From Porphyrobacter sp. AAP60 (GTDB lineage Bacteria; Pseudomonadota; Alphaproteobacteria; Sphingomonadales; Sphingomonadaceae): DNA of 64,000 nucleotides. The translations under genes and the position numbers were made by a program. Position 1 is the stretch's first letter, and the number at the start of each line of letters is the position of its first letter. The notes under the pieces were generated by a model. It worked only from the letters and a program-made list of their open reading frames with translations, had not been told where the DNA came from and made no database searches. This document shows positions 53,879-64,000 of the stretch, piece by piece. The DNA lies in contig NZ_LJHV01000002.1 in assembly GCF_001296025.1 (NCBI RefSeq), forward strand, positions 558,001-622,000, given 5' to 3'.

Positions 53879-55405
53879 GTGACCGCATCTGCCACCGGCC
53901 TGCCCGAAAACGCCGCCGCCGCCATTGCCGCCCTGCGCGAAGGACGCGCTGCGCTGGTCTGGCGCCGGATCATAGCAGACAGCGACACGCCGGTAGGCGC
54001 GGCGCGGCGCTTGATCGTGCCGGGGCGCGGCGATTTCCTGCTCGAATCGGTGGAAGGCGGCGAAGTGCGCGGGCGTTACAGCCTGCTCGGGATTGATCCC
54101 GATCTGGTGTTCCGGGCCAGGGGCGCAATGGCGGAAATCAACCGCGAATGGCGCACCGACCGCGAGGCCTTCGCCCCTTTGGCAGGCAATGCGCTGGCAG
54201 AATTGCGTGCGCTGGCCGATGCCTGCCGGATCGACCCGATGCCCGAAGGCCTGCCGCCTGCGCTCGCCTGCCTCGTCGGCTATCTCGGATACGAGACCAT
54301 CGGGCTGGTCGAAACCCTGCCCCGCGCCGCCGATAGCCCGCTGGAACTGCCCGACATGCTGTTCGTGCGGCCCACGGTCATTCTGGTGTTCGACGGGCTT
54401 ACCAATGCGCTGTTCGCCATCGCGCCGATCTGGGAAGCGAGCGATCCCCAGGCCGCCGTCGAGCGTGCTGGCGAGAGGATCGATGCCGCGCTCAGCCAGC
54501 TTGCGCACCCATCGCCTGCTGCCGATCACACCGCACTGCCTGATGCCCTGCCCGATCTTTCGCCGGTGATTGCGGCGGAGGATTACAAGGCAATGGCCCT
54601 GCGCGCCAAGGACTACATCCTCGCCGGAGACATATTCCAAGTGGTGCTGGCGCAGCGCTTCACGTGCCCCTTCCCGCTCCCCCCGCTGGCGCTGTACCGC
54701 GCATTGCGGCGGGTGAACCCTTCACCGTTCCTCTATTTCCTCGATCTGCCGGGCTTTGCGCTGGTGGGATCGAGCCCCGAAATTCTGGTGCGGGTGAGAG
54801 AAGGCGAAGTCACCATCCGCCCCATCGCCGGAACGCGCCCACGCGGGGCCACGCGAGAGGAGGATGTCGCCAACGAAGCCAGCCTGCTGGCCGATCCCAA
54901 GGAGCGCGCCGAGCATCTCATGCTGCTTGATCTGGGGCGCAATGATGTGGGCAGGGTCGCGGCAGCGGGGACGGTCGAAGTGACCGACAGCTTCACCATC
55001 GAACGGTACAGCCACGTGATGCACATCGTCAGCAATGTCGTGGGCCAGCTTGATCCGTCGAAAGACGCGCTCGATGGCCTGTTTGCAGGCTTTCCGGCAG
55101 GCACGGTTTCGGGTGCGCCCAAGATCCGCGCCTGCCAGATCATCGCCGAACTGGAGCCGGAAACACGCGGCGCTTATGCAGGCGGGGTCGGCTATTTCGC
55201 GCCCGATGGCAGCCTTGATTCGTGCATCGTGCTGCGCACCGCAGTGGTGAAGGACGGGGTGATGCACGTGCAGGCAGGCGCAGGCATCGTCGCCGATTCC
55301 GATCCCGAATATGAACTGGCCGAATGCCGTGCCAAATCTGGCGCGCTGATCGCGGCCGCACGCGAGGCGGTGCGCGTTGCGGGCGAACCGGGGCATGGTC
55401 AATGA
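53879..55405 (+). CDS. trpE: Anthranilate synthase component I
   Basis: Makes anthranilate from chorismate, with ammonia supplied by TrpG, the first step of tryptophan synthesis. The 508-residue protein from GTG 53879 has the N-terminal regulatory part with LLESVEGGEVRGRYSLLG, where LLES and the nearby Ser are the usual tryptophan-binding residues, and the chorismate-binding domain (about 235-500) with FQVVLAQRF, GSSPEILVRV, RPIAGTRPRGATREED, LLDLGRNDVGRVA and GTVSGAPKIRACQII. No leader peptide or attenuator was seen in the 19 bp after ppiD. It starts the chain of overlapping genes. Confidence 0.95.
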   Translation: MTASATGLPENAAAAIAALREGRAALVWRRIIADSDTPVGAARRLIVPGRGDFLLESVEGGEVRGRYSLLGIDPDLVFRARGAMAEINREWRTDREAFAPLAGNALAELRALADACRIDPMPEGLPPALACLVGYLGYETIGLVETLPRAADSPLELPDMLFVRPTVILVFDGLTNALFAIAPIWEASDPQAAVERAGERIDAALSQLAHPSPAADHTALPDALPDLSPVIAAEDYKAMALRAKDYILAGDIFQVVLAQRFTCPFPLPPLALYRALRRVNPSPFLYFLDLPGFALVGSSPEILVRVREGEVTIRPIAGTRPRGATREEDVANEASLLADPKERAEHLMLLDLGRNDVGRVAAAGTVEVTDSFTIERYSHVMHIVSNVVGQLDPSKDALDGLFAGFPAGTVSGAPKIRACQIIAELEPETRGAYAGGVGYFAPDGSLDSCIVLRTAVVKDGVMHVQAGAGIVADSDPEYELAECRAKSGALIAAAREAVRVAGEPGHGQ

Positions 55406-56259
55406 TCCGCCGTTTTGCTCTTGTCGCTGGCCTCGCCATAATCGCGCCTGCTTGCACCGAAGCCCCGGCGGGCGAGCCGGTGGTTCGCACCATGCTTGAT
55501 GGCTCCGACCCTGATGCAGCCCTGCCCTCGCCCACAGCCACGCCGTCACAGGCCGCTGGCCCTTCGGATTGCCGCGAAGTGGTGTTCGAGCAGGCGTCGC
55601 TGACGCACTGCGTGGCCGATCCGGCAAAACACCGCATTGCCATGGCCAATCTGGGCGCTGACAAGCAACCATTCGCATCGCTTTCCGCCTTCGCCGGCAG
55701 TGTCGATGCCGCGACCATCGCCTTTGCCATGAACGGCGGGATGTATGGCGATGATCTCAAGGCCATCGGCTATTACGTCCAGAACGGCGAGCGGCTGGGC
55801 GAATTGAACCGGGCCGAGGGTACGGGCAATTTCTACATGAAGCCCAACGGCGTGTTCTTCGGCACGGGCGGCACATGGCAGGTGCTGGGCAGCAACACCT
55901 TCTTCAACACCGTGGGGGATCGTCCGCAATTCGGCACACAATCCGGGCCACTGCTGCTGGTGGACGGCAAGCTGCACCCCGATATTCAGGACAATGGCCC
56001 GTCAAAGGCCATCCGCAATGGAGTCGGCGTGGACGCCAAGGGCAAGGCGCATTTCGTGATTGCAAACGCGCCGGTCAGCTTCGGGCAACTGGCGCGCTAT
56101 TTCCGTGACGAGGTGAAGGTGGCCAACGCGCTTTATCTCGACGGCGCGGTGTCATCGCTGTGGGATCCGGCAAGAGAGCGTATGGATGGGGGCCGCGTCG
56201 GGCCGATCATCGTCGTGACTCGTATCGGGAAGATCGGGCGGGCGGAGGCAGCGCAATGA
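55402..56259 (+). CDS. Phosphodiester glycosidase family protein (NAGPA domain), probably exported
   Basis: A 285-residue protein. The hydrophobic N-terminus (about 5-17) is followed by Cys in IAPACTEAP, a weak lipobox, so it is a lipoprotein or periplasmic. The body shows the NAGPA-type motifs: [56 protein letters not shown] and [14 protein letters not shown]. Characterised relatives uncover GlcNAc-phosphodiesters, but the bacterial substrate is unknown. It is wedged between trpE and trpG with 4-nt overlaps on both sides, so it is expressed with tryptophan genes although no pathway link is known. Confidence 0.85.
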   Translation: MIRRFALVAGLAIIAPACTEAPAGEPVVRTMLDGSDPDAALPSPTATPSQAAGPSDCREVVFEQASLTHCVADPAKHRIAMANLGADKQPFASLSAFAGSVDAATIAFAMNGGMYGDDLKAIGYYVQNGERLGELNRAEGTGNFYMKPNGVFFGTGGTWQVLGSNTFFNTVGDRPQFGTQSGPLLLVDGKLHPDIQDNGPSKAIRNGVGVDAKGKAHFVIANAPVSFGQLARYFRDEVKVANALYLDGAVSSLWDPARERMDGGRVGPIIVVTRIGKIGRAEAAQ

Positions 56260-56867
56260 TTCTTGTCATCGACAATTATGACAGCTTCACCTTCAACCTT
56301 GTCCATTACCTGATGGAACTGGGCGCCGAGGTGCAGGTGGAACGTAATGATGCGCTGACCGCCGCCGAAGCCTTGCGGACCAACGCGTCAGGCTTCCTGA
56401 TCTCGCCCGGCCCCTGCACGCCCAACGAGGCCGGGATCAGCCTTGATCTGGTGGCGGCCTGCGCGGATGCGGGCAAGCCTTTGATGGGCGTGTGCCTCGG
56501 CCATCAGGCGATCGGCCAGCATTTCGGCGGAACAGTGCAGCGCGGCGGGCTGATGCATGGCAAGACCTCTCCGGTCACGCATGACGGGACGGGGGTGTTC
56601 GCCGGCCTGCCATCACCGTTCATCGCCACGCGCTATCACAGCCTTGAGGTGGTGGACGTGCCGGAGGTGCTAATCGCCAATGCCTTTGCTGAAACACCGG
56701 GCGTCGATCATCCTTCCGTGATGGGCTTCCGCCACGCCAGCCTGCCCATCCATTCCGTGCAGTTCCACCCCGAAAGCATCGCTACCGAGCATGGCCATGC
56801 ACTGCTTGCCAATTTCCTGGCGGTGTGCGGGCTGGAACCGGCGCTGCCCGAAAGGCTGCGGGCGTGA
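56256..56867 (+). CDS. trpG: Anthranilate synthase component II (glutamine amidotransferase)
   Basis: Provides ammonia from glutamine to TrpE. The 203-residue class I amidotransferase shows [15 protein letters not shown] at the start, [12 protein letters not shown], the nucleophile Cys80 in [11 protein letters not shown], and the His/Glu pair in [13 protein letters not shown]. The same protein may serve p-aminobenzoate synthesis, as in many bacteria. It overlaps the preceding glycosidase gene (ATGA) and trpD (GTGA). Confidence 0.95.
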   Translation: MILVIDNYDSFTFNLVHYLMELGAEVQVERNDALTAAEALRTNASGFLISPGPCTPNEAGISLDLVAACADAGKPLMGVCLGHQAIGQHFGGTVQRGGLMHGKTSPVTHDGTGVFAGLPSPFIATRYHSLEVVDVPEVLIANAFAETPGVDHPSVMGFRHASLPIHSVQFHPESIATEHGHALLANFLAVCGLEPALPERLRA

Positions 56868-57856
56868 GCGTGCTCCCCGATGTGACCGCGCCTTTGAGCG
56901 AGGGCGAGGCCGAAGCCGCTTTCGGCACCCTGCTCGACGGCGCACCGTCCGAGGCCGATATCGAGGCCTTCCTCGTCGCCCTGTCGGCGCGGGGCGAGAC
57001 TGCCGATGAAATCGCAGGCGCGGCGCGGGCGTTGCGGGCTCGGCTGATCCCCATCAACGCCCCCGAAGGCGCGATCGACGTGTGCGGCACCGGCGGTGAC
57101 GGACACCACACGTTGAACGTCTCGACCGCCGTCAGCCTCGTGGTCGCGGCCTGCGGCGTTCCGGTCGCCAAGCACGGCAACCGTGCCGCATCGTCCAAGG
57201 CGGGCGCTGCCGATACGCTCGAAGCGCTGGGACTCGACATGGACGCCGCCGGGCGCACGGCCGAGAAAACCCTCGCCGAAATCGGCATCTGCTTCCTTTT
57301 CGCCAAAAACCACCATCCGGCGATGGCGCGCATCCAGCCCATCCGCCTGAAAATCGGCAAGCGCACGATCTTCAACCTGATGGGCCCGCTGTCGAACCCC
57401 GCCAAGGTCGAAAGCCAGCTCATCGGCATCGCGCGGCCCGCCTATGTCCCGATCTATGCGGGCGCGCTGGCGCGGCTCGGCACCGGCCGGTCGCTGATCG
57501 TTTCTGGAGATGAAGGGCTCGACGAGCTCAGCCTTGCAGGCGGCAACGAAGTTGCGGTGGTCACCGGCAATGCCTTCACCATGGAGAGGGTCTCTGCCAG
57601 CGCGGCCGGCCTTCCCCACGCCCCGGTCGAAGCGATCAGAGGCGATGATGCCGAGCACAACGCCGCTGCCCTGAAAGCGCTGCTGATGGGCACGCCCGGC
57701 CCCTATCGCGATGCGGTGCTGTTCAACGCCGCCGGCGCGCTGCTGGTCGCGGCACGGGGAGCAAGCTGGCGCGACCGGGCGGCAATGGCCGCCGAAGCGC
57801 TCGATTCCGGCCGCGCCCAAGCACTGCTGCAACGCTGGATTGCATTGGCCCAATGA
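56864..57856 (+). CDS. trpD: Anthranilate phosphoribosyltransferase
   Basis: Joins anthranilate and PRPP. The 330-residue protein begins at GTG 56864, which overlaps the trpG stop. It has an N-terminal helical domain, the PRPP-binding [20 protein letters not shown], the segment [21 protein letters not shown], and [11 protein letters not shown] with [14 protein letters not shown]. All are typical of TrpD. Its stop overlaps trpC (ATGA). Confidence 0.95.
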   Translation: MSVLPDVTAPLSEGEAEAAFGTLLDGAPSEADIEAFLVALSARGETADEIAGAARALRARLIPINAPEGAIDVCGTGGDGHHTLNVSTAVSLVVAACGVPVAKHGNRAASSKAGAADTLEALGLDMDAAGRTAEKTLAEIGICFLFAKNHHPAMARIQPIRLKIGKRTIFNLMGPLSNPAKVESQLIGIARPAYVPIYAGALARLGTGRSLIVSGDEGLDELSLAGGNEVAVVTGNAFTMERVSASAAGLPHAPVEAIRGDDAEHNAAALKALLMGTPGPYRDAVLFNAAGALLVAARGASWRDRAAMAAEALDSGRAQALLQRWIALAQ

Positions 57857-58677
57857 AACCTCAACCACGTGAGAACATGAACAAACTCGAAGAAATCTGC
57901 GCCGCCAAGCGCGAAGTGGTCGCCGCCCGCAAGCTGGCGATCAGCGATGCGCAACTGGCGCTCGCCGCGCGCATGCAAACCGCCCCGCGTGGGTTCGAGG
58001 CTGCACTGCGCGCCCGCGCCGATACAGGTTACGCCCTGATTGCCGAGGTCAAAAAGGCCAGCCCTTCGAAAGGCCTGATCCGCGCGGATTTCCGCCCGGC
58101 GCAGCACGCCGCCGCCTATGAGGCGGGCGGCGCAGCCTGCCTTTCCGTCCTGACCGACGCGCCCTATTTCCAGGGTCACGAGGATTACCTTGTTGCCGCG
58201 CGTGCTGCCTGCACCCTGCCGGTGCTGCGCAAGGATTTCATAGTCGATCCGTGGCAATGCCTTGAAGCCCGCGCCATCGGGGCCGACGCGATTCTGATCA
58301 TCGTCGCTGCGCTGGAAGACAGCGCGATGGCCGAAATCGAAGCCGCTGCCCGCGAACAGAACATGGATGTGCTCGTCGAAGTGCATGACGAGGACGAGTT
58401 GGAACGCGCCGCGCAGCACCTCAAATCGCGCCTGATCGGGGTCAATAACCGCGATCTGAAAACCTTCACCACCAGCCTCGCCGTGACTGAACGGCTTGCC
58501 CCGCTGATGCCCGAAGGCACGCTGGTAGTGGGCGAAAGCGGGATCAACACGCCGGCCGATCTCGCCCGCCTCGAAGCGGCAGGCGTGCGCACCTTCCTTG
58601 TCGGCGAAAGCCTGATGCGGGCTGACGATATTGCGAGTGCCACTGCCGAGCTGCTCGCGCCACAAGCGGCGGCATGA
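57853..58677 (+). CDS. trpC: Indole-3-glycerol phosphate synthase
   Basis: Closes the indole ring in tryptophan synthesis. The 274-residue TIM-barrel protein has [19 protein letters not shown] (catalytic Lys in [10 protein letters not shown]), [42 protein letters not shown] and VGESGIN. It is a stand-alone TrpC without the TrpF domain. The ATG at 57853 overlaps the trpD stop; a second ATG at 57877 ([12 protein letters not shown]) better matches the family's usual start, so the first eight residues are uncertain. It overlaps moaC. Confidence 0.95.
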   Translation: MKPQPRENMNKLEEICAAKREVVAARKLAISDAQLALAARMQTAPRGFEAALRARADTGYALIAEVKKASPSKGLIRADFRPAQHAAAYEAGGAACLSVLTDAPYFQGHEDYLVAARAACTLPVLRKDFIVDPWQCLEARAIGADAILIIVAALEDSAMAEIEAAAREQNMDVLVEVHDEDELERAAQHLKSRLIGVNNRDLKTFTTSLAVTERLAPLMPEGTLVVGESGINTPADLARLEAAGVRTFLVGESLMRADDIASATAELLAPQAAA

Positions 58678-59150
58678 GCGATAAACTCACCCACCTTGAT
58701 AGCGAAGGCGCCGCGCACATGGTCGATGTCGGCGGCAAGGCCTCCACGGCCCGCCGCGCTATCGCATCGGGGCGGATCACCATGTCGGCTGCGGCGCTCG
58801 AAGCGATCCGCGCAGGCGACGCGCCCAAGGGCGATGTGCTGGGCACAGCGCGCATCGCCGGAATTATGGCGGCCAAGCGCACCGGCGATCTGATCCCGCT
58901 GTGCCACCCGCTGGGGCTGGAAGCGGTCAACATCGATTTCACTTTCGAAGAAAACGCCATCCGCGCCATTGCCACCGCTTCGCTGACTGGCAAGACCGGG
59001 GTGGAAATGGAAGCGATGACAGCGGCTTCCATCGCACTCCTCACAATATATGACATGGCGAAGGCGATTGATAAGGGCATGGTGATCGAAGGCGTGCGCC
59101 TGATCGAGAAGACCGGCGGCAAATCGGGCGACTGGAAAGCCAGCCTTTGA
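58674..59150 (+). CDS. moaC: Cyclic pyranopterin monophosphate synthase
   Basis: Second step of molybdenum cofactor synthesis, acting with MoaA. The 158-residue protein carries [40 protein letters not shown] with the active-site residues, and [28 protein letters not shown] followed by [10 protein letters not shown]. Length is typical. It is coupled by 4-nt overlaps to trpC upstream and moeA downstream, the order trpDC-moaC-moeA being conserved in alphaproteobacteria. Confidence 0.96.
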   Translation: MSDKLTHLDSEGAAHMVDVGGKASTARRAIASGRITMSAAALEAIRAGDAPKGDVLGTARIAGIMAAKRTGDLIPLCHPLGLEAVNIDFTFEENAIRAIATASLTGKTGVEMEAMTAASIALLTIYDMAKAIDKGMVIEGVRLIEKTGGKSGDWKASL

Positions 59151-60328
59151 GCACTCTGCTGGGCCTTGAAGACGCACAGGCCCGGCTGCTGGCGCTGGCG
59201 CCGCAATTGCCGCTTGAGGCCGTGCCTGCACAAGCCGCGCTGGGCCGCATCATCGCCAACGATCTGCGCGCCGCCCGCACGCAACCTGCTGCCGATCTTT
59301 CCGCAATGGATGGTTATGCGATTGGCGGCGGCGATGGGCCATGGACGCTGACAGGCGAAAGCCGCGCCGGTGCGCCGTATGGCGGCGTACTGGACGCTGG
59401 CGATTGCGTGCGGATCTCAACCGGCGCAGTGGTTCCCGATGGCGCCGACCGCGTGTTGTTGCAGGAAGATGCGGATGTGACCGGAACCAGCGTCACCGCA
59501 ACTGAAATACCCCCGCCCGGACGCCACATCCGCAGGCGCGGGTTCGATTTCAACGCAGACGATCTGGTGCTGGCCCAAGGCACGATGATGACGCCAGCGC
59601 GCATCGCGCTTGCCCTTGCGGCGGGGCATTCACAAGTGCTGACCCCGCGCCGCGTGCGGGTAGTTGTGATGGACAGCGGCGATGAACTTGCCGCTGATCC
59701 GGCAAATTGCGCTCCTCACCAAATCCCCGCCAGCAACGCCGCCATGATTGCCGCTATGCTCGCATCGCTGGGCTGCGAGGTTACGCGGATCGGCCCGGTG
59801 CCCGATTCCCGCACAGCGCTGGCTGCCGCGCTGGCAAAGGCCGAGGCTGCGGATATCCTGATCACATCGGGCGGAGCATCGGTGGGGGATCATGATCTGA
59901 TCAAGCCGGCATTGGCTGAATGGGGTGCTGAAACCGCGTTCTGGAAGGTCGCGATCAAGCCGGGCAAGCCACTGCTGGTGGCAACACGCGGATCGCAGGT
60001 GATCCTTGGCCTGCCGGGCAATCCTGTATCGTGTTTCGTGACCACCTTCCTCTTCGTCCTGCCGCTGGTCCGCGCAGCTTTGGGCGATCCTGATCCTCTG
60101 CCCCGCAGCGTCATGTTGCCCGCAAACGAAGACCTGCCTGCCGTGGGCAAACGCCGGGAGTTTCTGCGCGCCGTCAGTAAAGGGGGCACCGTGCAGTTGG
60201 CGGGATCGCAGGATTCCTCTGCTCTCAGCGCGCTGGCAGCGGCCGATTGCCTGATCGACCGGCCAGCGGGCGCTCCCGGCGTTGCCGCAGGCGCGCCCGT
60301 TCCAGTGTTCTACCTCCAGAATGGCTGA
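59147..60328 (+). CDS. moeA: Molybdopterin molybdenumtransferase
   Basis: Inserts molybdenum into adenylylated molybdopterin. The 393-residue protein starts at TTG 59147, overlapping the moaC stop (TTGA). It has an N-terminal domain with [12 protein letters not shown], the domain with [22 protein letters not shown] and [11 protein letters not shown], the MoCF-type domain with [18 protein letters not shown] and [23 protein letters not shown] in part, and a C-terminal beta domain. Start-codon choice fits the chain of overlaps; no better ATG exists nearby. Confidence 0.94.
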   Translation: MSTLLGLEDAQARLLALAPQLPLEAVPAQAALGRIIANDLRAARTQPAADLSAMDGYAIGGGDGPWTLTGESRAGAPYGGVLDAGDCVRISTGAVVPDGADRVLLQEDADVTGTSVTATEIPPPGRHIRRRGFDFNADDLVLAQGTMMTPARIALALAAGHSQVLTPRRVRVVVMDSGDELAADPANCAPHQIPASNAAMIAAMLASLGCEVTRIGPVPDSRTALAAALAKAEAADILITSGGASVGDHDLIKPALAEWGAETAFWKVAIKPGKPLLVATRGSQVILGLPGNPVSCFVTTFLFVLPLVRAALGDPDPLPRSVMLPANEDLPAVGKRREFLRAVSKGGTVQLAGSQDSSALSALAAADCLIDRPAGAPGVAAGAPVPVFYLQNG

Positions 60329-60355
60329 ATCGTGCGGGTTTGCGCCGGGGTGTGC

Positions 60356-60384
60356 TTGACACTGTTCTTCTGGTTGCCTAATTG
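60356..60384 (+). promoter_or_regulatory. lexA promoter
   Basis: TTGACA (60356-60361) is a perfect -35 hexamer, followed after 17 bases by TAATTG (60379-60384) as -10. The LexA box begins at the end of the -10 element, the expected arrangement for autorepression. The leader to the lexA ATG is about 140 nt. Confidence 0.7.
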
Positions 60385-60398
60385 TTCCTTGTTCGTTC
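60384..60398 (+). promoter_or_regulatory. LexA operator (SOS box), GTTC-N7-GTTC
   Basis: GTTC (60384-60387), seven bases, GTTC (60395-60398) is an exact match to the direct-repeat LexA box known for alphaproteobacteria. It overlaps the end of the predicted -10 and the likely transcription start of lexA, so LexA should repress its own gene. Confidence 0.85.
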
Positions 60399-60529
60399 AC
60401 CTTAATGACGAGCATGTTAGTGCACGCAACGCACCTTTGGCCCGCCGGGCCGGTGCCTCTTGGCGCACGTGAGCGATTGGTGCCGGGCTGCAAGGCCGGG
60501 CGCATATGCGACCAAGGGAGACTTGATCT

Positions 60530-61213
60530 ATGCTGACCGCCAAACAGCACGAACTGATCCGCTTCATCCAGCAGCGGCTGGAAGAAACCGGGATCTCGCC
60601 CAGTTTCGAAGAAATGAAGGAAGCGCTCGATCTCAAGAGCAAGTCGGGTGTTCACCGGCTGATTTCCGCACTGGAAGAACGCGGGTTCCTGCGCCGCCTG
60701 CCCAACCGTGCCCGCGCGCTCGAAGTGATCCGTGAGCCGGGCGATACGACCCCTGCCCGCAGCATTCCGGCAAGCGACAATGTGGTGGCGATGCCCTCGC
60801 CAGTCGCCCGTGCGCCGCAAGCGGCCAATGACGTGATCGAACTGCCTTTGCATGGCCGGATTGCGGCCGGTGCCCCGATCGAGGCGCTGGAAGGCCAGAG
60901 CACGTTGCCTGTCCCTGCTGCCTTGCTCGGCCCGGGGGAGCATTATGCGCTTGAGGTTTCCGGCGATTCGATGATCGACGCCGGGATTTTCGATGGCGAC
61001 TTTGCATTGGTGAAGCGCACCAACTCCGCGCGCGATGGCGAAATCGTGGTCGCGCTCGTTCGGGGTGAGGAAGCGACGCTGAAATATCTGCGCAAGGAAG
61101 GCGGCCAGGTCCGGCTCGATCCGGCCAACGCCGCCCATGATCCGCAGTTCTACCGCCCTGATGAGGTTGAAGTGCAAGGCAAGCTGGCCGGCCTGCTGCG
61201 GCGCTATCACTAA
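60530..61213 (+). CDS. lexA: SOS transcriptional repressor LexA
   Basis: Represses SOS genes until RecA filaments trigger self-cleavage. The 227-residue protein has an N-terminal winged helix (1-70, [24 protein letters not shown] in two parts) and a C-terminal S24 peptidase domain. The cleavage site is Ala113-Gly114 in RIAAGAPIE; the Ser/Lys dyad is Ser147 (SGDSMIDAG) and Lys185 (ATLKYL). The linker is longer than in Escherichia coli, typical for alphaproteobacteria. The ATG follows AAGGGAGA nine bases upstream. It is separately promoted from moeA. Confidence 0.96.
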   Translation: MLTAKQHELIRFIQQRLEETGISPSFEEMKEALDLKSKSGVHRLISALEERGFLRRLPNRARALEVIREPGDTTPARSIPASDNVVAMPSPVARAPQAANDVIELPLHGRIAAGAPIEALEGQSTLPVPAALLGPGEHYALEVSGDSMIDAGIFDGDFALVKRTNSARDGEIVVALVRGEEATLKYLRKEGGQVRLDPANAAHDPQFYRPDEVEVQGKLAGLLRRYH

Positions 61214-61268
61214 GGGCTGAAACGGGCCGGAACCGATGAAACGCACGAAATGGTTTTACGAAAACCGG

Positions 61269-61334
61269 CGTGAAACATTGGCTCCGGCCTGATTGTCCTT
61301 TTGTTTGAATACTTTGCGGGACAATTGTTTCACG
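61269..61334. repeat. Large inverted repeat downstream of lexA
   Basis: CGTGAAACATTG (61269-61280) pairs with CAATTGTTTCACG (61322-61334) with one bulged base. Inside it ATTGTCC (61292-61298) and GGACAAT (61319-61325) form a competing or nested stem. A smaller hairpin GGTTTT-ACG-AAAACC lies just before (61252-61266). The structures lie between the convergent lexA and comEC genes and could act as terminators, though none has a clear U tract. Confidence 0.55.
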
Positions 61335-61355
61335 CAAGGTGCGCTGCAGGGGTGG

Positions 61356-61399
61356 TTTAGCCCCGTCTAGACCCACTCTAGACCCCTGTTAGACCCCCT

Positions 61400-61417
<18 letters not shown>
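61356..61417. repeat. Phased array of about 11-bp TAGACCC repeats
   Basis: Six TAG-containing units begin at 61358, 61368, 61379, 61390, 61401 and 61411, spaced 10, 11, 11, 11 and 10 bases. Four read TAGACCC exactly, the first reads TAGCCCC and the fifth TAGGTCG. The array lies in the lexA-comEC gap and enters the last six codons of comEC, whose stop is one of the TAG units. The spacing equals one DNA turn. Confidence 0.75.

Positions 61418-64000
<2,583 letters not shown>

Noticed and set aside
59630-61246. 538-residue minus-strand frame opposite moeA and lexA
   Set aside because: It crosses the lexA promoter and two confident genes and has no recognisable domain.

Overview
The window reads as chromosomal core DNA of an alphaproteobacterium, most likely a sphingomonad of the Erythrobacteraceae type. 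The basis is the high G+C content, the order dusB-ntrB-ntrC-ntrY-ntrX-hfq-hflX, the order trp-moaC-moeA-lexA-comEC-gltX, a LexA box of the alphaproteobacterial form GTTC-N7-GTTC, a pyruvate dehydrogenase E1 beta carrying a lipoyl domain, and short palindromic repeats with the core CTTCGACAAGCTC that I associate with sphingomonads. No phage, transposase, CRISPR array or plasmid gene was seen.

Layout. 0-7.5 kb: rnr, a convergent universal stress protein, then pdhC (E2), a small membrane protein, a YciA-like thioesterase, lpd (E3) and a methyltransferase, closed by tRNA-Ser(UGA). 7.7-15.7 kb: a lytic transglycosylase, then the tightly overlapping run dac-tmk-holB-metG-tatD-MBL hydrolase-small membrane protein, then mazG. 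15.7-25.1 kb (minus strand): nitrogen regulation and RNA regulation (dusB, ntrBC, ntrYX, hfq, hflX). 25.2-30.3 kb: ispDF, a secreted protein and pncC/cinA-C, facing ratA and lipA, then a secreted TPR protein. 30.7-36.9 kb: gyrA, lysoplasmalogenase, trmFO, an EF-hand protein and a squalene/phytoene-synthase-like protein. 37.1-40.3 kb: three orphan Tad-type pseudopilin genes. 40.4-45.9 kb: pdhB, pdhA, ftsB-like, an acyl-CoA dehydrogenase, an MFS transporter and tRNA-Arg(CCU). 46-51.7 kb: DUF1178, nitrilase and grxC; hsp20 behind a ROSE-like RNA thermometer; a structured gene-free stretch; pyrG, secG, tpiA. 51.9-64 kb: ppiD, then seven cistrons linked by six successive 4-nt overlaps (trpE, a phosphodiester glycosidase, trpG, trpD, trpC, moaC, moeA), then SOS-controlled lexA, convergent comEC, and the start of gltX.

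How parts fit together. The pyruvate dehydrogenase complex is encoded in two blocks about 37 kb apart: E2/E3 at 3-6.6 kb and E1 alpha/beta at 40-43 kb. NtrB/C and NtrY/X sit with dusB upstream and the RNA regulators Hfq and HflX downstream, linking nitrogen sensing with post-transcriptional control. The trp block shares a transcript with molybdenum cofactor genes.

The most unusual items are: an Hfq made of two Sm domains in one chain; an E2 with two E3-binding domains; hflX apparently starting at CTG inside the hfq stop; a roughly 11-bp phased TAGACCC array at the lexA/comEC junction; a gene-free stretch at 48.2-48.6 kb rich in hairpins that may encode a minus-strand RNA; the ROSE-like element before hsp20; and orphan Tad pseudopilins with calcium-loop motifs.
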